Shown here: positions 7,630 to 15,479 of the stretch, in pieces | Position numbering within the stretch: position 1 is the stretch's first letter | Layout of the letters: each line of letters begins with the position of its first letter | Assembly: GCF_000463015.1 (NCBI RefSeq) | Contig: NC_022247.1 | Location: 3,162,001-3,226,000, forward strand | Source: Variovorax paradoxus B4 | Lineage (GTDB): Bacteria; Pseudomonadota; Gammaproteobacteria; Burkholderiales; Burkholderiaceae_C | Direction of reading: 5' to 3' | DNA: 64,000 nt | Notes under the pieces: model-generated | The model's database searches: none | Told to the model about the DNA's origin: nothing | What the model saw: only the letters and a program-made list of their open reading frames with translations | Translations under genes and position numbers: made by a program

Positions 7630-9557
7630 TTCAGGCCGATGTAAGCGTTGCGGCCGCCGGTGGCGTAGCCGCGTGCAAGCGTGTAGTCCTTGTCGCCCAC
7701 ATTGTCGACGCGGGCCACCAGTCCGATGTCGCGCGTGATCTGCGTGCTGGCCACCAGGTTCAGCACGGTATAGCCGCTCAGCGTTCGCGTGTTGGCCGCG
7801 TCGTCGAAACGCTTGCTCGACGATTGCAGCTCGGCGCCCAGCGTCCAGCCGGCAATGCGCCAGTCGGCGCCGAGCGTGCCGTGGCGGCGCGCGCGGCGTG
7901 CGAGCAGGTGGTCGGTGTCCAGGTCGCGCGGGTCCTGGAAGTCGAGCGATGCGCGCAGCGTCACGTCGCCGATGCGATGGCCGCCCGACAGCGTCACGCC
8001 CTGGTAGCGGGCGCGCGCCGTGCTGGCATAGCAGCCGAAGCCGGAGCGGCAGTTGGTGGCCGAGCCGTCGAACACGATCAGGTTGTTGACGCGGTTCTGG
8101 TAGACGACGATGCCCGCATGCGTGCCGCCGTCGGTGTACTGCAGGCCAAGCTCGACGTTGCGGCTCGACTCGGGCTTGAGGCTTGCCACGCCGTATTCGC
8201 TGAAGCGCTGGTACAGCGTGGGTGCGCGGAAGGCGGTGCCGGCCGAGACGGTGGCGCGCAGCCGCGGCGTGATCGCGTAGCCATAGGCGGCGCTGCCGGT
8301 GGTCTTGCCGCCGAATTCGCTGTCGTTGTCATGGCGCACATGCAGCTGGAGCGAATGCGCGCCCTGCACGAAGCCGTAGCCGAGCGAGACCGCATCCTGC
8401 GAGCGCTTGCTCGAGAACAGGCCGCTGCTGGTGGTGGGCGCATTCTCGAGCGCGTCTTCGCGGCGCTCGAGCGTGGCCGTCACCAGGTGCGGGCCGAAAC
8501 GGAATTCGTTCTGGAACAGGTAGCCGCGCAGATTCGTCTCGGTGCGATAGAACGAAGGCTGCGTCTTGTAGACCGACTGCGAATCGGTGACCTGCACGCG
8601 CGTGCTGTAGATGTCGTTCCACTTGGCCGACCACGAAAGCCCGGCCGTGCGCAGCGTGTTGCTCGAGATGTCGTTCTTGAACTGGATCGGCGGCCGGGTC
8701 CTGAAGCTGACCGGCGGGTCGTAGCCGGCTTCCATGTCGCTGTACAGCAGCGTGGCTTCCAGCCGCTGGTCCGGGGTGAGCTGGTAGCCCAGGCGCAGGT
8801 TGCCGGCATTGCTGCGGTAGCCGTCGCGGTCGGGGCTCGTGAAGCCGTCCTTCGAGGGCGTGCGCTTGTCCATCGGCAGCACGTTGAAGCCCCTGCTTTC
8901 CTCGTGCGCCACGCCCAGCGAGTAGTCGAAGGCGCCCGACTTCCCGCTCACGCCCGCCTCCGCCTTGCGCAGGCCGTGGCTGCCGAAGCCGATGCCCGCG
9001 TAGGGCGCCACGCCCTCCTCGCCGCGCTTCGTGAAGAGCTGGATCACGCCCCCCACGGCATCGGAGCCGTACACCGCGGCAGCCGGGCCGCGCAGCACTT
9101 CGATGCGGTCGATCTGCGAGAGCGGAATGCTTTCCCAGCCGGCACCGCCGGTCGATTGCGAATCGACGCGCACGCCGTCGATGTACACGGCCGTGAAGCG
9201 CGTCTCGGCGCCGCGGATGTACAGGCTGGTGGTGTTGCCCACGCCGCCGTTGCGCGTGATCTCGATGCCCGGCAGGCGGGCCAGCACGTCGGCCACGCCG
9301 ACCGCGCCGCTGCGCTCGATGGTCTGGCGGTCGACGACGGACACGTCGCCCACCAGGTCCGACAGGGGCTGCGGCGTGCGGTTGGCCGTGACCACGGTTT
9401 CGCCGAGCGCCGGCGCATCCTGCTGGGCATGCGCGATCGAAGGCAACTGAAGCAATGCCATGCCGCCGAAGGCGGAGGCCAGCGCAAGCGGCAGGCAGGC
9501 AAGGCGGCGACGGCGCGCAGGAACGCGGCCGAGGGAAAGGGAACCACAGGAAGTCAT
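7614..9557 (-). CDS. btuB: TonB-dependent vitamin B12 receptor BtuB
   Basis: A 647-residue outer-membrane receptor. A signal peptide ends about residue 46 (SIAHAQ), followed by a TonB box-like ETVVTANR, a plug domain (LPGIEITRNGGVGN, then RIEVLRGPAAAVYGSDAVGG) and a beta-barrel. It imports cobamides using TonB energy. The ATG at 9557 is chosen; a longer frame exists but runs toward the riboswitch. The C-terminus is GLKWTPQ, without the usual terminal Phe, and the last codons double as the start of cobB. It is the first gene behind the cobalamin riboswitch, which supports the substrate call. Confidence 0.92.
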   Translation of the reverse strand: MTSCGSLSLGRVPARRRRLACLPLALASAFGGMALLQLPSIAHAQQDAPALGETVVTANRTPQPLSDLVGDVSVVDRQTIERSGAVGVADVLARLPGIEITRNGGVGNTTSLYIRGAETRFTAVYIDGVRVDSQSTGGAGWESIPLSQIDRIEVLRGPAAAVYGSDAVGGVIQLFTKRGEEGVAPYAGIGFGSHGLRKAEAGVSGKSGAFDYSLGVAHEESRGFNVLPMDKRTPSKDGFTSPDRDGYRSNAGNLRLGYQLTPDQRLEATLLYSDMEAGYDPPVSFRTRPPIQFKNDISSNTLRTAGLSWSAKWNDIYSTRVQVTDSQSVYKTQPSFYRTETNLRGYLFQNEFRFGPHLVTATLERREDALENAPTTSSGLFSSKRSQDAVSLGYGFVQGAHSLQLHVRHDNDSEFGGKTTGSAAYGYAITPRLRATVSAGTAFRAPTLYQRFSEYGVASLKPESSRNVELGLQYTDGGTHAGIVVYQNRVNNLIVFDGSATNCRSGFGCYASTARARYQGVTLSGGHRIGDVTLRASLDFQDPRDLDTDHLLARRARRHGTLGADWRIAGWTLGAELQSSSKRFDDAANTRTLSGYTVLNLVASTQITRDIGLVARVDNVGDKDYTLARGYATGGRNAYIGLKWTPQ

Positions 9558-9662
9558 GAATGGACCGAACGAACGTCTATGCCCGTCGCCGGCCTCCCCG
9601 CCAGCGCTTGGGCGCAATGGCTGCTTCGTGCATCGACAATCGATCGCGCATGCGGCAGCCGC

Positions 9663-9883
9663 CTCGTTGGCCGGTATCCGGGCTGGCAGTGCGACCCCAC
9701 CGCCTTCCCAGGTGCCTGTTTCAGGGCACCCAGTGGCTTGATGAATGAGGTTGACGCTTGCGGCGTCGACTGCTTGACCGTTGCGGGGGCAGCGCAGGCG
9801 GCTTCGGCCTTGCCCGTTTCCGGGGGGCGTTCACTCCTGCTTCCCGTTGAACCGCGGCGTGTGAACCACGCCGCAGGCACCAA
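9663..9883 (-). promoter_or_regulatory. Cobalamin (AdoCbl) riboswitch upstream of btuB
   Basis: On the minus strand the RNA shows, in order, an opening GGTGCC (9876-9881), CGGGAAGCAGGAGTGAA, GCTGCCCCCGCAACGGTCA, GCCACTG, TGGGAAGGCGGTG, and the B12 box AGCCCGGATACCGGCC (9669-9684). These are the conserved blocks of the cobalamin riboswitch family (RF00174), in the right order and spacing. Downstream, GGCTGC (9655-9660) can pair with GCAGCC (9619-9624), a candidate expression-platform stem before the btuB start. High B12 should reduce expression of the whole uptake/synthesis operon. Confidence 0.95.
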
Positions 9884-9891
9884 CGCGCAGG

Positions 9892-9897
9892 ATTCTA
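9892..9897 (-). promoter_or_regulatory. -10 element of the cobalamin operon promoter
   Basis: The minus strand reads TAGAAT here, and initiation about 7 nt downstream would place the 5' end at the first riboswitch base near 9885. No good -35 hexamer at 17 nt is visible; TTGGCT occurs about 20 nt upstream. Confidence 0.5.
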
Positions 9898-9968
9898 GGG
9901 CCTGTGGCGGTGCAGTAAGCCAAAAGTTGCGCAGCCTGCGGTTCGCCGGGAAACTACAATCGCCAACC

Positions 9969-10193
9969 ATGCCCGCCTCCAGCCCCATCGACCAGATCGC
10001 CGAGCGTGTGGAACGCCTGCTCGTGCGTCATGAAGAGGTGCAGCGCACCAATGCGCTGCTGCAGGAGCAGGTCGAAGCGCTCACGCGCGAGCGCGACGCG
10101 CTGAAGTCGCGGCTTGCCGCGGCCCGCACGCGCCTCGATGCACTGCTCGAGCGGTTGCCGGCCGAACCACCTTCCCAAGATTCCCCCGCATGA
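9969..10193 (+). CDS. Small coiled-coil protein, ZapB-like / TIGR02449-type
   Basis: A 74-residue protein made almost entirely of one predicted coiled coil (heptad-rich from IDQIAERVERLL through LDALLERL), with a short Pro-rich tail. Proteins of this size sit directly before zapA in many beta- and gammaproteobacteria and resemble ZapB/TIGR02449. A role at the division septum with ZapA is an inference. Its stop overlaps the zapA ATG (10190-10193). A TACAAT hexamer at 9955-9960, only 8 nt before the ATG, suggests a nearly leaderless transcript. Confidence 0.8.
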   Translation: MPASSPIDQIAERVERLLVRHEEVQRTNALLQEQVEALTRERDALKSRLAAARTRLDALLERLPAEPPSQDSPA

Positions 10194-10522
10194 AGCAGAT
10201 TGAAGTTCAGATCATGGGCCAGAGCTATCTGCTCGGCTGCCCCGACGGCGGCGAGGCGCAACTGCGCGAAGCCGTCGAACGCGTGGACGCGGCCATGTGC
10301 AAGATCCGCGATGCGGGCAAGGTGAAGGCACGCGACCGCATCGCGGTGCTCGCTTCGCTGAACCTGGCCTTCGACCTGGCCGCCCAGCAAGCCGCTGCTG
10401 CGGCCGCGCCGCCCCCCGTGGCTGCGGCGCCCGCGACAGACGGCGGCGACGCCGATGCCAGAGCCGCCCAACTCATTCAGAAACTCGATCAAGCCCTCGC
10501 GGGCGATGACCATTTACTCTGA
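10190..10522 (+). CDS. zapA: Cell division protein ZapA
   Basis: A 110-residue protein beginning MKQIEVQIMGQSYLLGCPDGGE, the typical ZapA opening, followed by the conserved LREAVERVDAAM and a helical segment RIAVLASLNLAFDLAAQQ. The C-terminal part is an Ala-rich linker and a short helix. ZapA crosslinks FtsZ filaments in the cytoplasm at the division site. The 4-nt overlap with the upstream coiled-coil gene implies coupling. The 6S RNA gene follows directly, the widely conserved zapA-ssrS order. Confidence 0.93.
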   Translation: MKQIEVQIMGQSYLLGCPDGGEAQLREAVERVDAAMCKIRDAGKVKARDRIAVLASLNLAFDLAAQQAAAAAAPPPVAAAPATDGGDADARAAQLIQKLDQALAGDDHLL

Positions 10523-10549
10523 CCGGAAGCGCCCGGCCCGTCCGAGGCG

Positions 10550-10555
10550 TAAAAT
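10550..10555 (+). promoter_or_regulatory. -10 element of the 6S RNA promoter
   Basis: TAAAAT lies 6 nt before the proposed 6S RNA 5' end. No consensus -35 is evident at the proper distance, as is common for this promoter class. Confidence 0.5.
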
Positions 10556-10560
10556 CCGAA

Positions 10561-10738
10561 CTGTCTGCGGTGCGCGTCGGGCTTAATATTTCCTTGTTCC
10601 AATGCTCTCCGGAGCCGGGCTTGGTACATCGCTTGACGGGTGTGATCATCTCGCGTCAGATGAACCCGAAGTCTTGCTGCCCTCGCCCACCTGAACCCTG
10701 GTTCAGGATGCGGGTTCGGCGCCCACTTGCAGACACCT
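10561..10738 (+). ncRNA. ssrS: 6S RNA
   Basis: About 178 nt directly downstream of zapA. TGTCTGC at 10562-10568 pairs perfectly with GCAGACA at 10729-10735, the terminal closing stem of 6S RNA. The interior is purine/pyrimidine-imperfect and can form the long, bulged hairpin that mimics an open promoter and sequesters sigma70 RNA polymerase. Position after zapA, length and closing stem agree with the family. A -10 hexamer lies just before it and a strong terminator 13 nt after it. No protein-coding reading is convincing. Confidence 0.88.
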
Positions 10739-10750
10739 TTTTCCGTTCAT

Positions 10751-10790
10751 ACGGCCCCTGCATGCGCTGCACGGGGCCGTTGCTTTTTTT
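10751..10790 (+). terminator. Rho-independent terminator after 6S RNA
   Basis: ACGGCCCC (10751-10758) pairs with GGGGCCGT (10773-10780) around a loop that can itself pair as TGCA/TGCA, followed by TGCTTTTTTT. It separates 6S RNA from the next gene. Confidence 0.9.
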
Positions 10791-10804
10791 CAAGGCTCCG
10801 CTGC

Positions 10805-11626
10805 GTGACTTCCCTGCTCGACCCCCTCCTGATCGCCGAATTGGCCGCGCTTGGCCTGGGCACTGGTTTCCTGGCGGGCCTGCTGGGCATCGGCGGCGGG
10901 ATGCTCATGGTGCCGTTCATCACGATCATCATGGGACACCGAGGGGTTGCCTCCGATCTTGCGGTGAAGATGGCCATTGCCACCTCGATGGCCACGATCA
11001 TCTTCACCTCGGTGTCCAGCGTGCGCGCGCATCACAAGCGCGGCGCGGTGCGCTGGGACATCGTGCGGCACCTCGCGCCCGGCATCGTCATCGGCAGCCT
11101 GCTGGGCAGCCTCGGCGTGTTCGCTCTGCTCAAGGGAACGGTGCTCGCCATCGTCTTTGCGCTGTTCGTGGGCTTTTCCGCCACGCAGATGTTCCTCGAC
11201 CGCAAGCCCAAGCCCACGCGCCAGATGCCGGGCACCGCGGGGCAGCTGTCGGCGGGCGGTGCCATCGGTTTCATCTCGGGCCTGGTCGGCGCGGGCGGCG
11301 GCTTCATCAGCGTGCCGTTCATGACCTGGTGCAACATCTCCATCCACAACGCCGTGGCCACCAGCGCCGCACTCGGCTTTCCGATTGCGGTGGCCAATGT
11401 GCTGGGCTACGTGGTGAGCGGGCAGTCGGTGCAGGGCCTTCCGGCCGGCTCGTTCGGCTACATCTGGCTGCCCGCGCTCGCGGTCATTGCGGTGTCCAGC
11501 GTGCTCACCGCGCCGCTGGGTGCGAAGGCAGCGCACAACCTGCCGGTGAAGAAGCTCAAGCGCGTCTTCGCGAGCATCCTGTATCTGCTGGCGGCCTACA
11601 TGCTCTGGAAGGGCCTGCAGGGCTGA
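10805..11626 (+). CDS. TauE/SafE family sulfite/organosulfonate exporter-like permease
   Basis: A 273-residue membrane protein with about eight segments and the two internal repeats typical of TauE/SafE: GLLGIGGGMLMVPF near the N-terminus and GLVGAGGGFISVPF in the second half. The family exports sulfite, sulfoacetate or related anions; the substrate here cannot be told. I chose the GTG at 10805, because an in-frame ATG at 10727 lies inside the 6S RNA and upstream of its terminator and so cannot be on the same message. No sulfur-metabolism genes are nearby. Confidence 0.85.
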   Translation: MTSLLDPLLIAELAALGLGTGFLAGLLGIGGGMLMVPFITIIMGHRGVASDLAVKMAIATSMATIIFTSVSSVRAHHKRGAVRWDIVRHLAPGIVIGSLLGSLGVFALLKGTVLAIVFALFVGFSATQMFLDRKPKPTRQMPGTAGQLSAGGAIGFISGLVGAGGGFISVPFMTWCNISIHNAVATSAALGFPIAVANVLGYVVSGQSVQGLPAGSFGYIWLPALAVIAVSSVLTAPLGAKAAHNLPVKKLKRVFASILYLLAAYMLWKGLQG

Positions 11627-11665
11627 GAGGATATTGAAAGCCCCTCGGGTCTGGGGTGAGACCCG

Positions 11666-11694
11666 TTGCGACGCCCGGGCCTCGGCCGTATAAC
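11666..11694 (+). promoter_or_regulatory. Sigma70-type promoter giving a leaderless universal-stress mRNA
   Basis: TTGCGA (11666-11671), a 17-nt spacer and TATAAC (11689-11694). The expected start point falls on or next to the A of the ATG at 11701, so the message would have no 5' leader. Confidence 0.6.
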
Positions 11695-11700
11695 GGGCTC

Positions 11701-12126
11701 ATGAAAATCCTCATCGCCGTCGACGGCAGCGTCTATACGCAAAAGGCGCTCAACTACCTGCTGGCCAACCGCGCCATGTTCGTGGAGGGCCATGAGCTGG
11801 TCATCGTGCATGTCTGCACCGGCATCTCGGGCCACGTGGCGCGCCACCTCAGCAAGGAGGTGATCACCGACTACTACGCCGAGGAAAACGCCAAGGTGCT
11901 CGACCCCGTGGCGGCATTGCTTGTGGAGAACGGCGTGAGCAACTACACGATCGACAAGCGCCACGGCCATGCAGCCGAGGAAATCCTCAAGTCGGCGGCC
12001 GCGGCGCACGCGGAACTGATCGTGCTCGGCACCCATGGCCATGGCCTGCTGGGCCGCGCGTTGATGGGATCGGTGGCCACCAAGGTGATCTCCGAGACCG
12101 ACACCTCGGTCCTGCTCGTCCAGTAG
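11701..12126 (+). CDS. Universal stress protein, UspA family
   Basis: A 141-residue single-domain Usp. It begins MKILIAVDGS, and near the C-terminus has GTHGHGLLGRALMGSVATKV, the G-2x-G-9x-G(S/T) ATP-binding motif of nucleotide-binding Usp proteins. RHGHAAEEIL is the usual middle helix. Such proteins act in the cytoplasm under starvation or respiratory stress. There is no Shine-Dalgarno, and the promoter sits directly against the start codon. It is monocistronic, and the araC gene converges on it 25 nt downstream. Confidence 0.92.
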   Translation: MKILIAVDGSVYTQKALNYLLANRAMFVEGHELVIVHVCTGISGHVARHLSKEVITDYYAEENAKVLDPVAALLVENGVSNYTIDKRHGHAAEEILKSAAAAHAELIVLGTHGHGLLGRALMGSVATKVISETDTSVLLVQ

Positions 12127-12151
12127 ACAGGCCGCAAGCCTTCTTCCCCTT

Positions 12152-13114
12152 CTATTGCACGCGCTGCTGCCGCCACTCGCGCGGCGAGCAACCGAAGCGT
12201 TCGCGGAATGCGCGGCTGAAATGCGCCGCATCGTTGAAGCCGCGGCCGTAGGCAATGTCGGCCACCGGCCGGCCGGCAAGGCGCGGCTCGAGCAGGTCGC
12301 GGCTGCAGGCTTCGAGCCGGCGCTCCCAGATGTACTGCGAGGGCGTGAGCGGCTCGCTCTTGAAGACGCGGTGGATGTGGCTCGCCGAGACACCCAGCTG
12401 CGCCGCCAGGCTTCCCACGGAAAGCGATGGGTCCGCCAGCTGTTCGTCGATGCACCGCTTCACGCGGGCCAGATGGTAGGCCGTGAGCTTGCTCAGGCCC
12501 GGTGAGCGCGCCGCGGGCAGCGTCTGCAGCCCGGCGACAAGAATGCTCTGCACCCCGTTGGCCACCGCGAGTGCCGACGCGGGCTGCAAGGTGTCGATGT
12601 CTTCGCGCAGCGTGCGGATCATGCCCAGCAGCAGGTGCCCCGCACCCTCGCGCCCCGAAACGGTGTTGGCCGTCAGGGTCTCGGTGTCGTGCAGCTCGCT
12701 GCGCAGGCGTTCGCCGGGCAGCTTGAGCACGATCTGCTCGAAGCTGTCGTCGAACAGCAGCTGGTAGGGCCGCGTGCTGTCGTATAGCGCAAAGTCGCCC
12801 GCCGCCAGTACGGCGTCCCGTCCGTCCTGCCGCACCACGCCCTGGCCGCGCGCCTGGATGCTGACAAGAAAACAGTCGTCGCTCGAACGCGAGATGTGAC
12901 CCGGCGTGCGCATCACCTTCTGCGGCCCCGACTTGACCACCGACACGTCCAGGCTCGGCAGCGTGTGCTGGCGGATGCTGCCTTCGAAATTGCCCGTGTC
13001 GCCTTCGCGCACCGGGTCGCACCCGAGCTGCACGTAGACGTTGCAGATCATGTCGGTCCAGTAGGCGAGCCGCTGGCTGCGCGGGACGGCGTCGGTGCTG
13101 AGCAACGGGGTCAT
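12152..13114 (-). CDS. AraC-family regulator divergent from nitrilase/aldoxime dehydratase
   Basis: A 320-residue regulator with an N-terminal AraC-binding-like (cupin) domain and two C-terminal helix-turn-helix units: LSVGSLAAQLGVSASHIHRVF, then the family-defining VADIAYGRGFNDAAHFSRAF with CSPREWR. It shares a 174-nt divergent region with the nitrilase gene, so it very likely senses an aldoxime, nitrile or acid and activates that operon; AraC/OxdR-like regulators are known beside aldoxime clusters. The ATG at 13114 has AAGGAAC upstream. An ATG at 13153 would add 13 residues and has weaker support. Confidence 0.87.
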   Translation of the reverse strand: MTPLLSTDAVPRSQRLAYWTDMICNVYVQLGCDPVREGDTGNFEGSIRQHTLPSLDVSVVKSGPQKVMRTPGHISRSSDDCFLVSIQARGQGVVRQDGRDAVLAAGDFALYDSTRPYQLLFDDSFEQIVLKLPGERLRSELHDTETLTANTVSGREGAGHLLLGMIRTLREDIDTLQPASALAVANGVQSILVAGLQTLPAARSPGLSKLTAYHLARVKRCIDEQLADPSLSVGSLAAQLGVSASHIHRVFKSEPLTPSQYIWERRLEACSRDLLEPRLAGRPVADIAYGRGFNDAAHFSRAFRERFGCSPREWRQQRVQ

Positions 13115-13288
13115 GGGGGTTCCTTCGGAAGTCGGCATGCAACGCTGGAACAAGAACGCCGCAAGTTCGGGTCAAGGCGTTTCGCGGCGGCGAATCTACG
13201 CTTGAAGCAACCCGCATGCCACCACGCAAACCCGGTGGGAGGTGTGCGAAGTTGTTTCGTTCATCACCCCGCTTCTGGAGACCCCGCC

Positions 13289-14335
13289 ATGCCCACCACC
13301 GTTCATCCCAGGCTTCGTGTCGCCGCCGTGCAGGCAGCGCCCGTGTTCCTCGATCTCGACGGCACCATCGACAAGACCATCGACCTCATGGCCCAGGCGG
13401 CCGGCCAGGGTGTGAAGCTCATCGCCTTTCCCGAAACCTGGGTGCCCGGCTACCCGTGGTGGATCTGGCTCGACTCGCCGGCCTGGGGCATGCAGTTCGT
13501 GCAGCGCTACCACGACAACGCGCTGGTCGTGGGCTCGGGCGAGTTCGACCGCATCAGGAATGCCGCGCGCAAACACAACATCTGGGTTTCGCTCGGCTAC
13601 AGCGAAAAGGCTGCCGGCAGCCTCTACATCGCGCAGGCGCTGATCGACGACCAGGGCCGCACGGTGCAGACTCGCCGCAAGCTCAAGCCCACGCATGTGG
13701 AGCGCACCGTGTTCGGCGAAGGCGACGGCTCCGACCTCGCCGTGGTCGAGACACCCATCGGCAACATCGGATCGCTCTCGTGCTGGGAACATCTTCAGCC
13801 GCTCAGCAAGTACGCGATGTATGCGCAGAACGAGCAGATCCACTGCGGCGCCTGGCCGAGCTTTTCGCTCTATCGCGGCGCGGCCTATGCGCTCGGCCCG
13901 GAGCTCAACAACGCCGCGAGCCAGGTGTATGCGGCCGAGGGCCAGTGCTTCGTGGTTGCGCCGTGCGCCACTGTCTCGCAGGCCATGAGCGAGCTGATGT
14001 GCACCGACGCCGGCAAGCAGCAGATGCTGCGCGTGGGCGGTGGCTTTGCGCGCATCTATGCGCCCGACGGTTCGCCGCTGGGTACGCCCCTGGCCGAAGA
14101 CCAGGAAGGGCTGGTGATCGCCGACGTCGACCTGGGGATGATCGCGCTCTCCAAGGCGGCCGCCGACCCGAGCGGCCACTACTCGCGGCCGGACGTCACC
14201 CAGCTGCTGCTGAACAAGGCGCGCCGCGAGCCCGTGGTGCTGCAGCGCGCGCCCGAAGTCGAGGGCGACGCCTTCGAGGCCATCGTCGCCGCAACCGAGC
14301 CGGCGGCGGCGCGCCAGCAGCCACTGGTTGCCTGA
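13289..14335 (+). CDS. Nitrilase (aliphatic/aromatic nitrile aminohydrolase)
   Basis: A 348-residue carbon-nitrogen hydrolase. The catalytic triad is visible: Glu49 in AFPETWVPGYP, Lys131 in RRKLKPTHVERTVFGEGDG, and nucleophile Cys165 in GSLSCWEHLQPL. The flanking sequences and spacing are those of true nitrilases rather than amidases. It converts a nitrile directly to carboxylate and ammonia in the cytoplasm. The aldoxime dehydratase gene follows 17 nt downstream, so the substrate is probably the nitrile that enzyme makes, such as an arylacetonitrile. The exact substrate range cannot be read from the sequence. Length is family-typical. Confidence 0.94.
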   Translation: MPTTVHPRLRVAAVQAAPVFLDLDGTIDKTIDLMAQAAGQGVKLIAFPETWVPGYPWWIWLDSPAWGMQFVQRYHDNALVVGSGEFDRIRNAARKHNIWVSLGYSEKAAGSLYIAQALIDDQGRTVQTRRKLKPTHVERTVFGEGDGSDLAVVETPIGNIGSLSCWEHLQPLSKYAMYAQNEQIHCGAWPSFSLYRGAAYALGPELNNAASQVYAAEGQCFVVAPCATVSQAMSELMCTDAGKQQMLRVGGGFARIYAPDGSPLGTPLAEDQEGLVIADVDLGMIALSKAAADPSGHYSRPDVTQLLLNKARREPVVLQRAPEVEGDAFEAIVAATEPAAARQQPLVA

Positions 14336-14352
14336 AGCACCGGAGCCACACC

Positions 14353-15414
14353 ATGGAATCCGCCATTGCCGAGCACCTGAAGTGCCCCCGCACGCGCCAT
14401 CGCCGCGTGGAGGACGACTACGCGCCGCCCTATCCCGTCTGGTCGGCGCGCGCGCCGGCCGCGGTCAGGCAGGTCGTGATGGGCTATTTCGGCGTGCAGT
14501 CGCGCGGGGCCGGAATGCAGGGCCGCGCATGCGCGGCCCTGATGAAGATCGCCGGCGGCTTCGCCCTGCCCGATGGTCCCGGCCACCACGACTTCGCACA
14601 CCATGTCGACGCCGCCGGCTACGACAACATGATCGCCATCGCCTACTGGGACGACCCTGCCGCCCATGCGCGCTGGTGCGCAACGCCCGAGGTCGATGCC
14701 TGGTGGCGCTCCGAGGAACGGCTGGCGGATGGCCTCGGCTACTTCCGCGAAATCGTTTCGCCGCGCGCCGAGCACTTCGAGACCATGTTCAACACGCCCG
14801 ACCGCCTCGAAGGCGTGGGCGTGGTGATGGGCGGCGTGAGCGGCGAACTGCAGGAGCACGGCTACTGGGGTTCGATGCGCGACCGCATTCCGCTGTCGCA
14901 GACCGACGCCATGGCGCCCTCGGGCACGCGCGCCATCATTGCCGGCGCTCCGGCCCCGGGGCAGCGTGTGCGCATCGCGGGCCACGAGAACATCGCCATG
15001 ATCCGCTCCGGTCAGGAGTGGGCCGAAACCACAGGACAGGAACGCACGCTCTACCTGGGCGAGATGGAACCCGTGCTGCGCGAAGGCATGGGCTTCCTGC
15101 GCGACCAGGGGCTGGGCATCGGCTGCTACAGCAACCGCTACATGCACCACCTCGATGCCAAGGGCGCGCCGCTGGAGAAATCGTTCGGCCTGAGCTTCTG
15201 GCACTCGCTCGCCGACATGGAGCGCTGGGCCGAGTCGCACCCCACGCACGTCGCGATCTTCGGCAGCTTCATGCGCTACGTGCAGGCGCTGAACTTCCAG
15301 CTGCAGCTGCGCGTGTACCACGAGGTGTCGGTGCTGAAGGCCGACGAGCAGAGCTACGAATACATCAACTGCCATGCGGGCAGCAGGCTCATGAACGGGC
15401 TGGGCGCGGCTTAG
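14353..15414 (+). CDS. oxd: Heme-dependent aldoxime dehydratase
   Basis: A 353-residue protein matching the aldoxime/phenylacetaldoxime dehydratase family in length and motifs. Arg178, Ser219 and His299 fall at the positions described for the catalytic Arg, catalytic Ser and proximal heme ligand in OxdA/OxdRE-type enzymes. His323 in LRVYHEV is a plausible counterpart of the distal His320. The enzyme removes water from R-CH=NOH at a ferrous heme to give R-CN, which the upstream nitrilase would then hydrolyse. The gene is in an operon with the nitrilase under the divergent AraC regulator. Residue matching is from memory of the family, not an alignment. Confidence 0.92.
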   Translation: MESAIAEHLKCPRTRHRRVEDDYAPPYPVWSARAPAAVRQVVMGYFGVQSRGAGMQGRACAALMKIAGGFALPDGPGHHDFAHHVDAAGYDNMIAIAYWDDPAAHARWCATPEVDAWWRSEERLADGLGYFREIVSPRAEHFETMFNTPDRLEGVGVVMGGVSGELQEHGYWGSMRDRIPLSQTDAMAPSGTRAIIAGAPAPGQRVRIAGHENIAMIRSGQEWAETTGQERTLYLGEMEPVLREGMGFLRDQGLGIGCYSNRYMHHLDAKGAPLEKSFGLSFWHSLADMERWAESHPTHVAIFGSFMRYVQALNFQLQLRVYHEVSVLKADEQSYEYINCHAGSRLMNGLGAA

Positions 15415-15479
15415 CGGACCTCTCATTCCGGGGGATGCCGTAGGATGCGCGGCCCTACGCAACGGCAAGGACCCCGACC

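Noticed and set aside
10727..10804. ATG start for the TauE/SafE permease
   Set aside because: It falls inside 6S RNA and before a strong terminator.
12152..14335. Nitrilase as an amidase or beta-ureidopropionase
   Set aside because: The motif spacing around Cys165 and the RRKLKPTHVERTVFGEGDG segment are those of true nitrilases, and aldoxime dehydratase is linked.
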